Shown: positions 10,726 through 21,066 of the stretch, piece after piece
How positions within the stretch are numbered: the first letter of the stretch is position 1
How the letters are laid out: every line of letters begins with the position of its first letter
Assembly (NCBI RefSeq): GCF_030315915.2
Contig: NZ_CP135990.1
Coordinates: 2,294,001-2,358,000 of the forward strand
Length of the DNA stretch: 64,000 nt
Direction of reading: 5' to 3'
Source: Providencia zhijiangensis
GTDB taxonomy: Bacteria; Pseudomonadota; Gammaproteobacteria; Enterobacterales; Enterobacteriaceae
Position numbers and translations under genes: made by a program
The notes under the pieces: model-generated
Told to the model about the DNA's origin: nothing
Database searches by the model: none
The model's input: the letters and a program-made list of their open reading frames with translations, nothing else

Positions 10726-11423
10726 ATCACAACGACATCGATTTACTTATAATTATTATATATCGCAATGTAATTTATTAATACATTCATTATTAATAGC
10801 ACAAGATGTTTAAAAAACCGTCAGGTAAAAATCAAAAATGATACGCTTACGACATGTGCACGTTTTCGAAATCATGTCATATCAAGCTGTTAAATAAGAG
10901 CTTATACCCTTCTTATTTGTATAAATTGACTATCAAGTTACGAATTAAATATAAAATATTAATAATTCACCTTATAAACTATTTTTATTCTCTAATTGAT
11001 TCTAGATATTGAATTCTAATTAAGACTAATTTCTTATTATTTAAAAACCATAACATTCACTTAGAAACTCAGTGACGGCTCTATATCTAGGTTTGAAAAT
11101 GGTAATTTATGTAATAGATAAATATTTAAAACTACAACCAATGAGTTATTTTTTAGCGCTGATTTTCATTTTTTAATATCAACATAAGCTCTACGTTTCT
11201 AGTAGGTTATGCGTTATAACTTTGAACGTGATAAGCCTATTGTTTATTACTATTAAAAACTTATAACGATAAAAATTTCACAGTAAATCGAAATTCATCA
11301 TCATTAGAATCTTATAACTATTAAAAACGAAACGTAAATCGATAAATTAATCATCTAAGTAATAAGATAATTAGCTCTCTAACTTTATCATTCCATCTTT
11401 ATTTAATTAATTGGAAATCCAGA
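10726..11423. other. AT-rich intergenic region between divergent menF and the xaxAB-like operon
   Basis: About 700 bases without a supported gene, far more AT-rich than the flanking core genes. It separates two divergent transcription units. A promoter-like pair TTGACT (10926-10931) and TATAAA (10950-10955) with an 18-base spacer points toward the toxin genes but lies about 470 bases upstream of them. An imperfect direct repeat lies closer to the toxin start and is listed separately. Such regions often bind H-NS; that is inference. Confidence 0.6.
11260..11355 (+). repeat. imperfect direct repeat upstream of xaxA
   Basis: Two related ~44-base copies: 11260-11302 and 11311-11355. Both start with CTTATAAC, continue with A-rich sequence, share GTAAATCGA and end in ATCATC. 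The second copy ends about 68 bases before the toxin start codon. This spacing fits a regulator-binding or promoter duplication; no specific regulator can be named. Confidence 0.6.
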
Positions 11424-12635
11424 ATGAATACTCAGCTTAACTATGACCGAATTATTGAAAAGGAAAACATTGGCGATGCAACATTGGCATTATTAACCAA
11501 TCAAGATTCCTTATCCGCAAGATCCGCAGGTATATTCACCCTTGAAGATTTGATTAATATTCACCGGCACGTCCAGTTTGCTTTAACCCTTCCCACTAAA
11601 GAAATTGATATTTTCAAATGGTTCGGTATTAATGATGAAAATGATTCATTACTGCCAGCTAATGAGTTAACTGAGATAATCCTGAGTATTCGTAAACACG
11701 CCAACACCTGGGATAATGTTGAGCTCAAAGTGAAAGAGCAATCTATCGATTTATCTTTAACCAGTCGTAATATCATACAAACTGGCGCCCAAATTCTTGA
11801 ATATATTAACCATATGCCGATTATTCAAAAAATCTCAGACAGTTTAGAAGATTTATCGGAGAGTGAATTAAATCAGATTACATACCAAAACGACGACCAA
11901 CAAATTGCCACCGAGCTTTTAAGTATTTTGCATTTAATAAAAGGAGATATAAAACAGCAATCGATTAAAACCATTCAAATTAAAAACACAGTCTCAGATT
12001 TTCGATCTCATATTACCGGTGGATATCTTTCAGACTATACCCATGTAGATTCATTACTCTTCACAATAAAAGGACTATATCAACAATTAGAATCTAACGA
12101 GGACCCCAGCAATAACGAGTCATTCTATAAAGAACTTATCGCCTTTAAGAAAAATGAACTACACCAATTAGAGCAGGAGTATAACCACTTTGTTAAGCTT
12201 TGTTTTACAGGACTTGCTGGAGGCATTATTGGTTTAGTGATTACAGGCAGTATTTTTGGCGTAAAAGCAGAAAGCATCCGAGATAGGAAGAATAAGTTAA
12301 TTAACGAAATCGAAGAAATAAATCACAAATTGCATCAAGAAGAGCTACTACAGAAAACTATCTTTGATATTCAAATTAATTTGCAAAAAATTGAAGGCTT
12401 ATTTAAAGATGCACGCCTCGCTATTGACCACTTAGATTATATGTGGCTCGTGATCCTCACAGAGGTTAAACAATCTATTGATATATTTGCAAGGATAAAC
12501 AATGCAGAAAAACTGATCCGGTTTATCACGCAATTCAAACGTATCATCACATCTTGGACTTCTATTCAAGATTATTCAGTTCATTTGATTAAGCTATTTG
12601 ATGAGCTACAAATCAATGAAAAAAACTCACAATAA
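11424..12635 (+). CDS. XaxA/YaxA-type binary pore-forming toxin, subunit A
   Basis: 403 residues, predicted almost wholly alpha-helical, no signal peptide. Early part TLEDLINIHRHVQFAL, a middle segment THVDSLLFTIKGLYQQLE, then a long coiled coil interrupted by a single Gly-rich hydrophobic hairpin, GLAGGIIGLVITGSIFG (about residues 264-280). That layout and the hydrophobic segment match the A subunit of alpha-xenorhabdolysins (XaxA of Xenorhabdus, YaxA of Yersinia, PaxA of Photorhabdus), which form heteromeric pores in eukaryotic membranes together with the B subunit. GGAAA lies eight bases before the ATG. Subunit B follows after 11 bases. Base composition is visibly AT-rich compared with menF and nuoN. 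Assignment rests on remembered family sequence. Confidence 0.82.
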   Translation: MNTQLNYDRIIEKENIGDATLALLTNQDSLSARSAGIFTLEDLINIHRHVQFALTLPTKEIDIFKWFGINDENDSLLPANELTEIILSIRKHANTWDNVELKVKEQSIDLSLTSRNIIQTGAQILEYINHMPIIQKISDSLEDLSESELNQITYQNDDQQIATELLSILHLIKGDIKQQSIKTIQIKNTVSDFRSHITGGYLSDYTHVDSLLFTIKGLYQQLESNEDPSNNESFYKELIAFKKNELHQLEQEYNHFVKLCFTGLAGGIIGLVITGSIFGVKAESIRDRKNKLINEIEEINHKLHQEELLQKTIFDIQINLQKIEGLFKDARLAIDHLDYMWLVILTEVKQSIDIFARINNAEKLIRFITQFKRIITSWTSIQDYSVHLIKLFDELQINEKNSQ

Positions 12636-12646
12636 AAGGCGTTAAT

Positions 12647-13654
12647 ATGCATGATAACCTCGATTTACCTATGTTACCCTCCATTGACATCTACCAATTA
12701 AGGTGTATTTCAAATAGCATTAGTTCTTTTAATAAAAATATCCTTAACTATGATTATATTATCTATGGTCGAATTCAAAAAATCGCAATTAAGATTGAAA
12801 GGCTCAATGAACTGATTAGAAATTCCGTTCCTATTCTAAAAATTAAATTGAATTATATTATTAAAAATGATGATTATGCATTGCTATCGTCTGAAAATAG
12901 TGATGATTTATCAGATATGCGCCGAAAGATTGCGATTACAGGCTTTGTAGATGACTTAATGGATGTCAAATTCGAACTTGAAAAGCTTATTTCAAAAACA
13001 CGCTATACATTAGAATCATTATTGGTTTTTCATTTAAATGAGCCAAACAAACTAAAGCTTTCACAATATACCAAACAAAAAGAGTTTCTTGTGAACTCTA
13101 AAAATAGTAAGCAATCCAAGGTTAATGAATTAAATAACAATCTCTCTGTAATCCTTGCAGCGGAAGATATTATATTAAAACATAAAATTACAGATTTCTT
13201 TGACCGCTATTTTCAAGGAAAAGAGCTTATCGATTCTATTGATATCCAACCCAATAAAAAAGATATTCTGAAAGCAGCTATTAGTTATATCCGTAACTTA
13301 TTAACGATGGTGGATGATGGGCTCGAATTTAGTCAACTTGTTGATGTAAGAATCTATATCAGTGACCAAATTATTGAAGCGCGCGAAGAGATAAATACGA
13401 TGGATAATAATATATTTCGACTCTCGCAGCTCATGAGCTATGCCAATGATATCAATCAAATAGAGGTCCACAAACAGACCATTATCACTCAATCTAGTGC
13501 TTTAAAATCTTATTGGGAATCTTGGTGTGGGTTTATGAGTGAGAAAGTCTCTGAGGAGTGTTTGAATTTCAGTCAAATTAAGACCGTTAGCCAAATGCTA
13601 ATGACCTATTTGAACGATATTGAGTATCAATATCAACGACAATTACCAGATTAA
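12647..13654 (+). CDS. XaxB/YaxB-type binary pore-forming toxin, subunit B
   Basis: 335 residues, strongly helical with heptad-like patterns and no signal peptide or obvious transmembrane helix. An N-terminal LPSIDIYQLRCISNSISSF segment, long helices throughout and a length of about 39 kDa fit the XaxB/YaxB subunit, which complements subunit A to make the alpha-pore-forming toxin. AAGG lies seven bases before the ATG. The pair XaxA-then-XaxB in one operon, with a strong terminator right after, is the known arrangement. No immunity or secretion gene is adjacent, as in relatives that act on host cells. The B call depends heavily on the A neighbour. Confidence 0.78.
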   Translation: MHDNLDLPMLPSIDIYQLRCISNSISSFNKNILNYDYIIYGRIQKIAIKIERLNELIRNSVPILKIKLNYIIKNDDYALLSSENSDDLSDMRRKIAITGFVDDLMDVKFELEKLISKTRYTLESLLVFHLNEPNKLKLSQYTKQKEFLVNSKNSKQSKVNELNNNLSVILAAEDIILKHKITDFFDRYFQGKELIDSIDIQPNKKDILKAAISYIRNLLTMVDDGLEFSQLVDVRIYISDQIIEAREEINTMDNNIFRLSQLMSYANDINQIEVHKQTIITQSSALKSYWESWCGFMSEKVSEECLNFSQIKTVSQMLMTYLNDIEYQYQRQLPD

Positions 13655-13693
13655 AAAAAGCCCCGTTACTGTTAAGTAGCGGGGCTTTTTATC
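13655..13693. terminator. terminator between convergent xaxAB operon and nuoN
   Basis: A-run, stem AAAGCCCCG / CGGGGCTTT extended by TTACT / AGTAG, GTTA loop, then T-run. It starts at the toxin-operon stop codon and is symmetric enough to act for the nuo operon too. Confidence 0.9.
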
Positions 13694-13769
13694 GGAACTG
13701 ACTTATTTCCAGAAAACTAATTGTTGACTAAAACCAAGTTGTTTACTGAAAACCCGTTATTTACCGAAC

Positions 13770-15281
13770 TTAGCTAACTGCTGGCAATGTTGATGTTGCA
13801 ATATCAATAATCGGTTGTGGCCACAGACCAAACACGATAACCGCTATCGCACACAGCGCCGCAAACACAGTTCCCAACGTCATTTTTTGTGGGCCAGTAT
13901 AACGGTCTGCATGTTCTGCATCACGGCTATACAAGCTGGCCATAAAGCGCAAGTAGTAGAATAATCCAAGTGCACTACCTACCACAACAGCCCCTGTTAG
14001 CCACCACAATTGTGCATAAACGGCTGAAAGGATGGCATAGAACTTACCGATGAATCCCAGCGTAATTGGAATACCCGCTAGAGATAACATCATCACTGTC
14101 ATCACCATTGCCAAGACTGGCTTGTGCCAGAATAAGCCGCGGAATGCACTGAAGTCATCTTGGTCATCACCACGGTATGGGCTCGAAATCACGCTAACCA
14201 CACCAAATGCACCCAAGCTCGCTAATAAATAGCTCACCAGGTAGATAGCAATAGTGACTTGTGCCAATTGAGCATCCACACGCATTGCCACTAACGTAAC
14301 CAGTAAGTAACCCATATGGGCGATAGATGAGTAACCAAGCAGACGCTTAGCGCTCTTCTGAGTCAATGCCAGTAAGTTACCAAACAAGATTGACGCAATT
14401 GCAATCACACCAACAACAGCTAATAACGTATCTGTTTGCGCTATACCATCAACATGTGTAATCGGTGCTTCTAAGAAGATACGAACCAATACCGCAAAGA
14501 TAGCGATTTTACTGCCGGTTGCTAAGAAAGCGGCAACAGGCGCAGGCGCACCTTGATAAACGTCTGGCGTCCATAATTGGAATGGGAACAACGATAATTT
14601 AAAGCCGAAGCCCACAATCATCATGCCTAAACCAACTAAAATCAGAGGCGCGTGAATGCTGCTATTCGCTAAGCTTTGACCGACGACGCTGAAGCTTAAG
14701 CTACCTGATTCTGCGTATAATAAAGCGATACCAAACAGCAGGAATGAAGACGCGGCTGCGGATAACACCATATACTTGATACCCGCTTCCAAAGTACGGC
14801 TGCGCTCAAAGGTATAAGCAACCAGACCAAACAGTGGGATAGAGATCAATTCGATACCGATGAACATCGAAGCCATATGGTTCGACATCCCCAGCAGAAC
14901 GCCACCCGTTACCGCAATGCTCAATAAGAGGTAAAACTCTTCTTTGTTATCATTAAAGCCTTCTAACCAATGATAAGCAAAAATAGCGGTACCCATACCT
15001 GCGATCAGAACCAGTCCTGAGTAGAACAGAGCAAAACCATCAACTAACAGCAGTGAAGTCACTGCTCTTGGCAGTAATGCTTCCTCGCCCACTGATGTAG
15101 GAATGGCATAGCCATTAACCCAAATCAGTGAAACAAATGTCAGGAGAAAGCCAACAACCGTTATTGCGGCACTGGTTAAGTGATCTCGCCGCCACGCAAT
15201 TGACAGCATCACAATCACTGCGGTCAATCCGGAAAGGATTAACGGCAGCATTGCTAACAATTCTAAAGTTGTTATTGTCAT
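13770..15281 (-). CDS. nuoN: NADH-quinone oxidoreductase subunit N
   Basis: Antiporter-like membrane subunit of respiratory complex I; one of the three proton-pumping Mrp-type subunits, in the inner membrane. 503 residues, about 14 hydrophobic helices; the conserved core [23 protein letters not shown] and the helix with the lysine-containing [16 protein letters not shown] are present. Last gene of the nuo operon, nine bases after nuoM; it ends about 75 bases from the shared terminator with the toxin operon. Confidence 0.95.
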   Translation of the reverse strand: MTITTLELLAMLPLILSGLTAVIVMLSIAWRRDHLTSAAITVVGFLLTFVSLIWVNGYAIPTSVGEEALLPRAVTSLLLVDGFALFYSGLVLIAGMGTAIFAYHWLEGFNDNKEEFYLLLSIAVTGGVLLGMSNHMASMFIGIELISIPLFGLVAYTFERSRTLEAGIKYMVLSAAASSFLLFGIALLYAESGSLSFSVVGQSLANSSIHAPLILVGLGMMIVGFGFKLSLFPFQLWTPDVYQGAPAPVAAFLATGSKIAIFAVLVRIFLEAPITHVDGIAQTDTLLAVVGVIAIASILFGNLLALTQKSAKRLLGYSSIAHMGYLLVTLVAMRVDAQLAQVTIAIYLVSYLLASLGAFGVVSVISSPYRGDDQDDFSAFRGLFWHKPVLAMVMTVMMLSLAGIPITLGFIGKFYAILSAVYAQLWWLTGAVVVGSALGLFYYLRFMASLYSRDAEHADRYTGPQKMTLGTVFAALCAIAVIVFGLWPQPIIDIATSTLPAVS

Positions 15282-15290
15282 GGCGAATTA

Positions 15291-16814
15291 CTACCCTTGT
15301 GTTGAAAGTGAAGCAGAATACAGGTTATGCAGTGTTTCCATCGAACCCGCAGACGTATCTAAGATAGGTTGTGGGTAGAAACCAATGATAACCAATAAAG
15401 CCGCCAGAACCAGTAAAACACCAAACTCACGAGCCGTTAGCCCTTTCAGTTCAGTTTCTGATTTCGGCGTTCCGTAGTAAGTCTGCTGCATCATCCATAG
15501 TGCATAGATAGAGGCAAACACCACACCAAACACCATAATGCAGGTCACTAATGTGAATTGGCTGAAGCTACCGAAGAAGATCATGAATTCGCCAATAAAG
15601 TTACCAGTGCCCGGCATACCTAAAGTTGCTGCGGCAAAGAACAAGGATAAACCCGGTAACCATTTGATGCGTTTCCATAATCCACCCATCATACGCATAT
15701 CACGGGTCTGAGTACGTTCGTACAACTGACCACTGATAATAATCAGCGCCGCACCCGACAGACCGTTAGTAATCATTTGCACCACAGCACCTTGATAGGC
15801 CAGTGTTGATGCTGCGTAGATAGCCACAGTCACAAAGCCCATGTGGGACAAGCTACTGTACGCCGCTAAACGTTTAATATCCGTCTGTTTGAATGCTAAC
15901 CATGCACCGTAGAAGATACTGATCACACCCAGCGTCATTGCCACTGGCGTGAATTGCAGTGAAGCTTCAGGAAACAGTGGCAGTACAAAACGTAATAAAC
16001 CGTATGCGGCTGTTTTCAGCATGATACCGGAGATATCGACAGAACCCGCCGTTGGCGATTGTTCTTGGGTATCGGCCATCCAGCCGTGGAATGGCACTAA
16101 TGGCATTTTTACTGCGAAAGCAATAAAGAAGCCCAGCATCAGTAAGAAACTAGCAGTACCTGACAACGCACTTTCAGTACCTAATAACGCGTTATAGTCG
16201 AATGTCAGTTCATTGAACGCAATCCAGTGAAGGATAACCAAGCCGACAATCGCGACCAGCATGATCAAACCGCTGACTTGCGTATAGATAAAGAATTTTG
16301 TCGCTGCCTTAACATGCTGACGGTTACCTGACCCTTTGTGTCCCCAATTCGCAATCAGGAAGTACATCGGGATCAACATCATCTCCCAGAAGAAGAAGAA
16401 TAAGAACAGGTCAACCGCCGTAAAGATCCCCATTACACCTGCAATAATCCATAACAGGTTAAAGTGATAAGCACCTTGGTTCTCTTGCTGCTCGCTCCAC
16501 GAACTGAGGATTGAAAACGCGCCCATGATGGCGGTTAACACCACCATCAACAGCGATAATCCATCAACCGCTAACGAGAAATTGATACCTAGCGCAGGGA
16601 TCCATTCCGTTGAGTATGTGTTTTGCCACTCTGGAATACCTTGCGGGTTAACCAGCGAATAATCCCCTTGCGCCCAAAATAGTACCGCAAGGATAAGCGT
16701 GATCCCCATCGTCCCCAGCGCAACCCAACGAGGTGCGCGGTGACTGAATCGGTCAGCCTGCCAGCTTAGCAGGGCACCGATAAAGGGAATAAGTATTAGC
16801 CAATATAATTGCAT
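15291..16814 (-). CDS. nuoM: NADH-quinone oxidoreductase subunit M
   Basis: Antiporter-like proton-pumping subunit of complex I, 507 residues, close to the E. coli length. Conserved helix with FFFWEMMLIPMYFLI carries the essential Glu; KMPLVPFHGWMADTQEQSPT and KRLAAYSSLSHMGFV mark the channel lysines. Sits 19 bases after nuoL in the operon. Confidence 0.95.
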   Translation of the reverse strand: MQLYWLILIPFIGALLSWQADRFSHRAPRWVALGTMGITLILAVLFWAQGDYSLVNPQGIPEWQNTYSTEWIPALGINFSLAVDGLSLLMVVLTAIMGAFSILSSWSEQQENQGAYHFNLLWIIAGVMGIFTAVDLFLFFFFWEMMLIPMYFLIANWGHKGSGNRQHVKAATKFFIYTQVSGLIMLVAIVGLVILHWIAFNELTFDYNALLGTESALSGTASFLLMLGFFIAFAVKMPLVPFHGWMADTQEQSPTAGSVDISGIMLKTAAYGLLRFVLPLFPEASLQFTPVAMTLGVISIFYGAWLAFKQTDIKRLAAYSSLSHMGFVTVAIYAASTLAYQGAVVQMITNGLSGAALIIISGQLYERTQTRDMRMMGGLWKRIKWLPGLSLFFAAATLGMPGTGNFIGEFMIFFGSFSQFTLVTCIMVFGVVFASIYALWMMQQTYYGTPKSETELKGLTAREFGVLLVLAALLVIIGFYPQPILDTSAGSMETLHNLYSASLSTQG

Positions 16815-16833
16815 GGCGCAATGTGTCCCTTAA

Positions 16834-18675
16834 TTAAACCAAAAGCAGCAGAGCAAGAATCAGCACTGCACCCAGCCCCAGAGAGGCAACATACCAACGG
16901 ATCTGACCGTTTTCACTCACTGCTAGCCCTTTGTTTGCCCAACGTGAAAGATGTGCAGGGATATTCATCAGTGAGTTAATCGGATCGCTTTCGAGTAACC
17001 ATGCAATCCCTTTGAAAGGTTTTACAAAAATTACATCATACAACCAGTCGAAGCCCCATGCGTGGTACCACCACGTTGAGAAGAAACGACCAATTGCTGT
17101 TTTCGCAATCGCATCAACGATAGAACGTCTAAACAGATAGAGGAACGTCGCAATCAACAGACCTGCGATAGCAAAACCACCCGAGATAGCTTCGATAAAC
17201 AGTTTACCGTCTTCAGCTTCCATTGGTTTTGCAGGGAATACGCCCTCTAATGGCTGATGGATCATCGCACCCACGAAGGTTGCGAGAATTGCCAAAATAG
17301 CCAGTGGTACAGTGTGAGTGATGCCTTTAACTTTATGCGCTTTGATTTTTGCTTCACCGTGGAACACGATGAAAATCATACGGAAGGTGTAAATTGCGGT
17401 CATTAATGCACCGAGGATACCCGCCCATAACAGCACAGTTTGTCCATCCACTTTCGCGCCCCACAAGATAGCATCTTTACTGTAGAAACCAGAAGTAAAC
17501 AGAGGCAACGCGGCCAATGCACTACCACCGATTAACATCACAATATAAACGAATGGAATTTGCTTACGCAGGCCACCCATCTTGAAGATGTTTTGCTCGT
17601 GATGACACGCGATGATCACCGAACCTGCGGACAGGAACAGCAACGCTTTGAAGAAGGCGTGAGTCATTAAGTGGAAAATTGCCGCATCCCATGCTTGTAC
17701 GCCTAGAGCCAAGAACATATAACCAATCTGGCTCATAGTTGAGTAAGCAAGAACGCGTTTGATATCCGTTTGAACCAGTGCTGCGAAACCTGCAAACAGC
17801 AATGTTACCGCACCCACAACACCCACTAAATGCAGAATGTCTGGGGTTAACAAGAATAATCCATGAGTACGCGCGATTAAGTACACACCCGCGGTAACCA
17901 TGGTTGCGGCGTGGATCAGCGCAGAAACTGGGGTTGGACCCGCCATCGCATCGGCTAACCATGTTTGTAATGGCAGCTGAGCTGATTTACCGACCGCACC
18001 ACCTAGTAACATCAGCGTTGCCCAGTTCAGCATCGATAAGCCTTCCGGAGACAACTGAGTCGCACGTTGTGCCATTTCGCTGAAGTTTAAGGTGCCCAAT
18101 TCGTTGTACAGGATAAACATGCCGATAGCCAAGAACACGTCACCGATACGGGTCACGAAGAAGGCTTTCATTGCCGCTTTACCGTTCTCTGGGTTGGTGT
18201 AATAGAAACCAATCAACAGATAACTGCACAGCCCTACCCCTTCCCAACCGAGATACATCAGCATCATGTTATCAGCCAGCACTAATACCACCATGCTCGC
18301 GATAAACAGGTTAGTGTAAGTGAAGAAACGTGAGTAACCTTCCTCGCCGCGCATATACCAAGAGGCATACACATGAATAAGGAAGCCCACACCCGTTACC
18401 ACACCTAACATGGTCAGAGAAAGACCATCAAGGGACAGGCTAAATGGGATAGTGAAATTACCCACAGACATCCAAGTCCATAACATTTGTGGATAAACAT
18501 ACCCAGCTTCATGAGTTAAAAACTCAGAACCTGCATAAAATGCAACTAGAGCGGCCAGACCCACAGAGCCTGCACCGATAATCGCAGATACATTTTCTGA
18601 CCAACGACCGCGGGAAAATGCGAGAAGCACAGACCCTAACAGCGGGAACAGAATCGTTAAATAGAGTAAGTTCAT
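16834..18675 (-). CDS. nuoL: NADH-quinone oxidoreductase subunit L
   Basis: Largest antiporter-like subunit of complex I, 613 residues, same length as in E. coli. Core segments [36 protein letters not shown] and [15 protein letters not shown] are intact. A long C-terminal part with the lateral amphipathic helix and a final membrane anchor follows. Its start overlaps the nuoK stop by four bases (ATGA). Confidence 0.95.
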   Translation of the reverse strand: MNLLYLTILFPLLGSVLLAFSRGRWSENVSAIIGAGSVGLAALVAFYAGSEFLTHEAGYVYPQMLWTWMSVGNFTIPFSLSLDGLSLTMLGVVTGVGFLIHVYASWYMRGEEGYSRFFTYTNLFIASMVVLVLADNMMLMYLGWEGVGLCSYLLIGFYYTNPENGKAAMKAFFVTRIGDVFLAIGMFILYNELGTLNFSEMAQRATQLSPEGLSMLNWATLMLLGGAVGKSAQLPLQTWLADAMAGPTPVSALIHAATMVTAGVYLIARTHGLFLLTPDILHLVGVVGAVTLLFAGFAALVQTDIKRVLAYSTMSQIGYMFLALGVQAWDAAIFHLMTHAFFKALLFLSAGSVIIACHHEQNIFKMGGLRKQIPFVYIVMLIGGSALAALPLFTSGFYSKDAILWGAKVDGQTVLLWAGILGALMTAIYTFRMIFIVFHGEAKIKAHKVKGITHTVPLAILAILATFVGAMIHQPLEGVFPAKPMEAEDGKLFIEAISGGFAIAGLLIATFLYLFRRSIVDAIAKTAIGRFFSTWWYHAWGFDWLYDVIFVKPFKGIAWLLESDPINSLMNIPAHLSRWANKGLAVSENGQIRWYVASLGLGAVLILALLLLV

Positions 18676-18974
18676 TCGCGCATCTCACTGACTTTATCAA
18701 TGTTCAGGTTTTGACGATGACGATGGAGTTGCAGTAACAACGCCAATCCAATACTCGCCTCCGCTGCCGCCAGAGTGATTGCCAGAATATACATAATCTG
18801 ACCATCTGGTTGCCCCCAAAAACTGCCTGCGACCACAAAGGCTAATGCCGTTGCGTTCACCATGATTTCCAGTCCGATCAGCATGAAAAGCAGGTTACGG
18901 CGAATAACAAGACAGCTCAGTCCCATTACAAAGATAATTGCCGCTAAAATCAGACCATGTTGAAGAGGTATCAT
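18672..18974 (-). CDS. nuoK: NADH-quinone oxidoreductase subunit K
   Basis: Small three-helix membrane subunit of complex I (MrpC-like), 100 residues. Two membrane glutamates are seen, in [15 protein letters not shown] and [15 protein letters not shown], which carry protons in the E channel. Overlaps nuoJ by four bases upstream and nuoL by four downstream, so the three are translated in a coupled row. Confidence 0.95.
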   Translation of the reverse strand: MIPLQHGLILAAIIFVMGLSCLVIRRNLLFMLIGLEIMVNATALAFVVAGSFWGQPDGQIMYILAITLAAAEASIGLALLLQLHRHRQNLNIDKVSEMRE

Positions 18975-19516
18975 TGTTTCTCCCCCGCATTACGGCTGTT
19001 GCTGACAAGATCAGCGCTGTTTTCTGAACGGTCACGACCCACGTGGAAGGCAACAACCAGACCCGCGAGTAATAATAACGATGCTAATTCAACGGCTAAG
19101 ACGTAAGGACCAAACAAGCTGATACCCACTTCTTTCGCTGTGATAATCACACCTTCCGTTTTTTCTTGGTGAGAAAGGCTGGCTATCCCATACACTAAAA
19201 TACCCAGTAAAACGGCAGATAACACTGCGGGACCAATCCACGTTTTCGGTGTTAACCAAGCGCGCTCTTGTTCTTGTACTGAGCGACCTAAGTTCAACAT
19301 CATCACCACGAAAACAAACAGAACCATAATGGCGCCAGCGTAAACGATAATCTCCAATGCTCCGGCAAAATACGCACCGAGCGAGAAGAACACCATTGAC
19401 AGTGCCAACAGAGAAACCACCAGATACAGTAGCGCATGCACTGGATTGGTATTAGTAATCACCCTCAAAGTTGCTAGAACAGCAACTAGACCGGCGATAT
19501 AAAATGTAAATTCCAT
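18971..19516 (-). CDS. nuoJ: NADH-quinone oxidoreductase subunit J
   Basis: Membrane subunit of complex I, 181 residues with about five hydrophobic helices. Signature segment [20 protein letters not shown] contains the conserved helix with the pi-bulge region next to the quinone tunnel. Lies 12 bases after nuoI and overlaps nuoK by four. Confidence 0.95.
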   Translation of the reverse strand: MEFTFYIAGLVAVLATLRVITNTNPVHALLYLVVSLLALSMVFFSLGAYFAGALEIIVYAGAIMVLFVFVVMMLNLGRSVQEQERAWLTPKTWIGPAVLSAVLLGILVYGIASLSHQEKTEGVIITAKEVGISLFGPYVLAVELASLLLLAGLVVAFHVGRDRSENSADLVSNSRNAGEKQ

Positions 19517-19528
19517 GAATATCGCTCC

Positions 19529-20071
19529 TTACGGCAACAGGTCTTTGACGTTGATAGGTTTCGCTTCGTTATCCGCTTCGCCTTTATCTTTACCTGCGAT
19601 CGCCATACCTGATTTACGGTAAAAGTTATAATCAGGATATTTACCCGGCCCTGAAATCAACAGGTCGTTTTTCTCATAAACCAGATCCTGACGACGCCAA
19701 TCTGCCATTTCGAAATCTGGCGTCAATTGGATTGCCGTAGTTGGACAAGCCTCTTCACACAGACCACAGAAAATGCAGCGAGAGAAGTTCACGCGGAAAA
19801 ATTCGGGATACCAGCGTCCATCTTCGTGCTCGGCTTTTTGCAGTGAAATACATCCCACCGGGCAAGCAACCGCACACAAGTTACACGCAACACAACGCTC
19901 TTCACCATCAGGATCGCGCGTTAGCACGATGCGCCCACGGTAACGGGGTGGCAGATAAACCGGCTCTTCTGGGTACATTTGCGTTTCCCGTTTATCGAAC
20001 GCATGTAGACCCACCATCCAAATACTGCGTACTTGGGTGGCGAAACCGACCAATAACTCTTTTAATGTCAT
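19529..20071 (-). CDS. nuoI: NADH-quinone oxidoreductase subunit I (2x[4Fe-4S])
   Basis: Peripheral-arm subunit of complex I that passes electrons through clusters N6a and N6b to NuoB; 180 residues. Two ferredoxin motifs are complete: [12 protein letters not shown] and [12 protein letters not shown]. An amphipathic N-terminal helix anchors it to NuoH. Fourteen bases after nuoH. Confidence 0.96.
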   Translation of the reverse strand: MTLKELLVGFATQVRSIWMVGLHAFDKRETQMYPEEPVYLPPRYRGRIVLTRDPDGEERCVACNLCAVACPVGCISLQKAEHEDGRWYPEFFRVNFSRCIFCGLCEEACPTTAIQLTPDFEMADWRRQDLVYEKNDLLISGPGKYPDYNFYRKSGMAIAGKDKGEADNEAKPINVKDLLP

Positions 20072-20085
20072 GGTTCAATCACCCC

Positions 20086-21066
20086 TTACTGAGCGTTGTA
20101 TAAAATCACTGCTGCGGTACCCAGCAGGTTAAGCAGTGTCAGTGGCAGACAAATTTTCCAGCCGAAGGACATTACTTGGTCATAACGTGGACGCGGTAAT
20201 GAAGCACGGATCAAGATGAACATCATCATGAAGAAGGCTGTTTTAATCGCAAACCACAGGAAAGCAGGCAGGAACGGACCATGCCAACCACCAAAGAACA
20301 GCGTTACAATCAGCGCAGACACAGTCACGATACCGATATATTCACCCACGAAGAACAGACCGAATTTCATACCGGAATATTCCACATGGTAACCGTCGGC
20401 AATCTCTTGCTCCGCTTCTGGCTGGTCAAATGGGTGACGGTGACATACCGCGACACCCGCAATCGCAAACGTGATAAAACCAAAGAATTGTGGGATCACG
20501 TTCCACATACCCTCTTGGGAATTCACGATGTCGATTAAGTTGAATGAACCCGCTTGCGCGACCACACCCATTAGTGACAAGCCTAAGAACACTTCATAAC
20601 TCACCGTTTGAGCCGATGCACGCATCGCACCCAATAAGGAGTATTTGTTGTTACTTGACCAACCGGCGAACAGTACCGCGTACACTGCCAGACCTGCCAT
20701 CATCAGGAAGAATAAGATCCCGATGTTTAGATCAGCGACGTGCCAAGTCGGACTGACTGGCACAATGGCAAACGCTAAGAACAGAGAACAAAATGCGATA
20801 ACTGGTGCAAGCGTAAAGATTTTCTTGTCCGCAAACTCTGGGATCCAGTCCTCTTTAAACAACATTTTGAACATGTCGGCAATCAGTTGCCCCATTCCAA
20901 ATGGACCCACACGGTTAGGACCGTAACGGTTTTGGAATAGACCGAGAATACGGCGTTCGCCGAGACTCATGTATGCCCCGCAGGTCACGACAACCAGCAA
21001 GATAACAACCGATTTAAGGATGGAAATCAGGACTTCCATCACCGCAGGAGAAATCCAATCCATCAT
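20086..21066 (-). CDS. nuoH: NADH-quinone oxidoreductase subunit H
   Basis: Membrane subunit that forms the quinone chamber together with NuoB and NuoD; 326 residues, eight or so helices. The loop [20 protein letters not shown] and the acidic stretch [21 protein letters not shown] (split here as [14 protein letters not shown] and HVEYSG) are conserved. Two ATG codons are in tandem; the first overlaps the nuoG stop by four bases. Confidence 0.95.
   Translation of the reverse strand: MMDWISPAVMEVLISILKSVVILLVVVTCGAYMSLGERRILGLFQNRYGPNRVGPFGMGQLIADMFKMLFKEDWIPEFADKKIFTLAPVIAFCSLFLAFAIVPVSPTWHVADLNIGILFFLMMAGLAVYAVLFAGWSSNNKYSLLGAMRASAQTVSYEVFLGLSLMGVVAQAGSFNLIDIVNSQEGMWNVIPQFFGFITFAIAGVAVCHRHPFDQPEAEQEIADGYHVEYSGMKFGLFFVGEYIGIVTVSALIVTLFFGGWHGPFLPAFLWFAIKTAFFMMMFILIRASLPRPRYDQVMSFGWKICLPLTLLNLLGTAAVILYNAQ

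Noticed and set aside
10926-10955. Promoter of the toxin operon (TTGACT / TATAAA)
   Set aside because: Reasonable match but 470 bases from the start codon in very AT-rich DNA where such matches arise by chance; mentioned only as a candidate.
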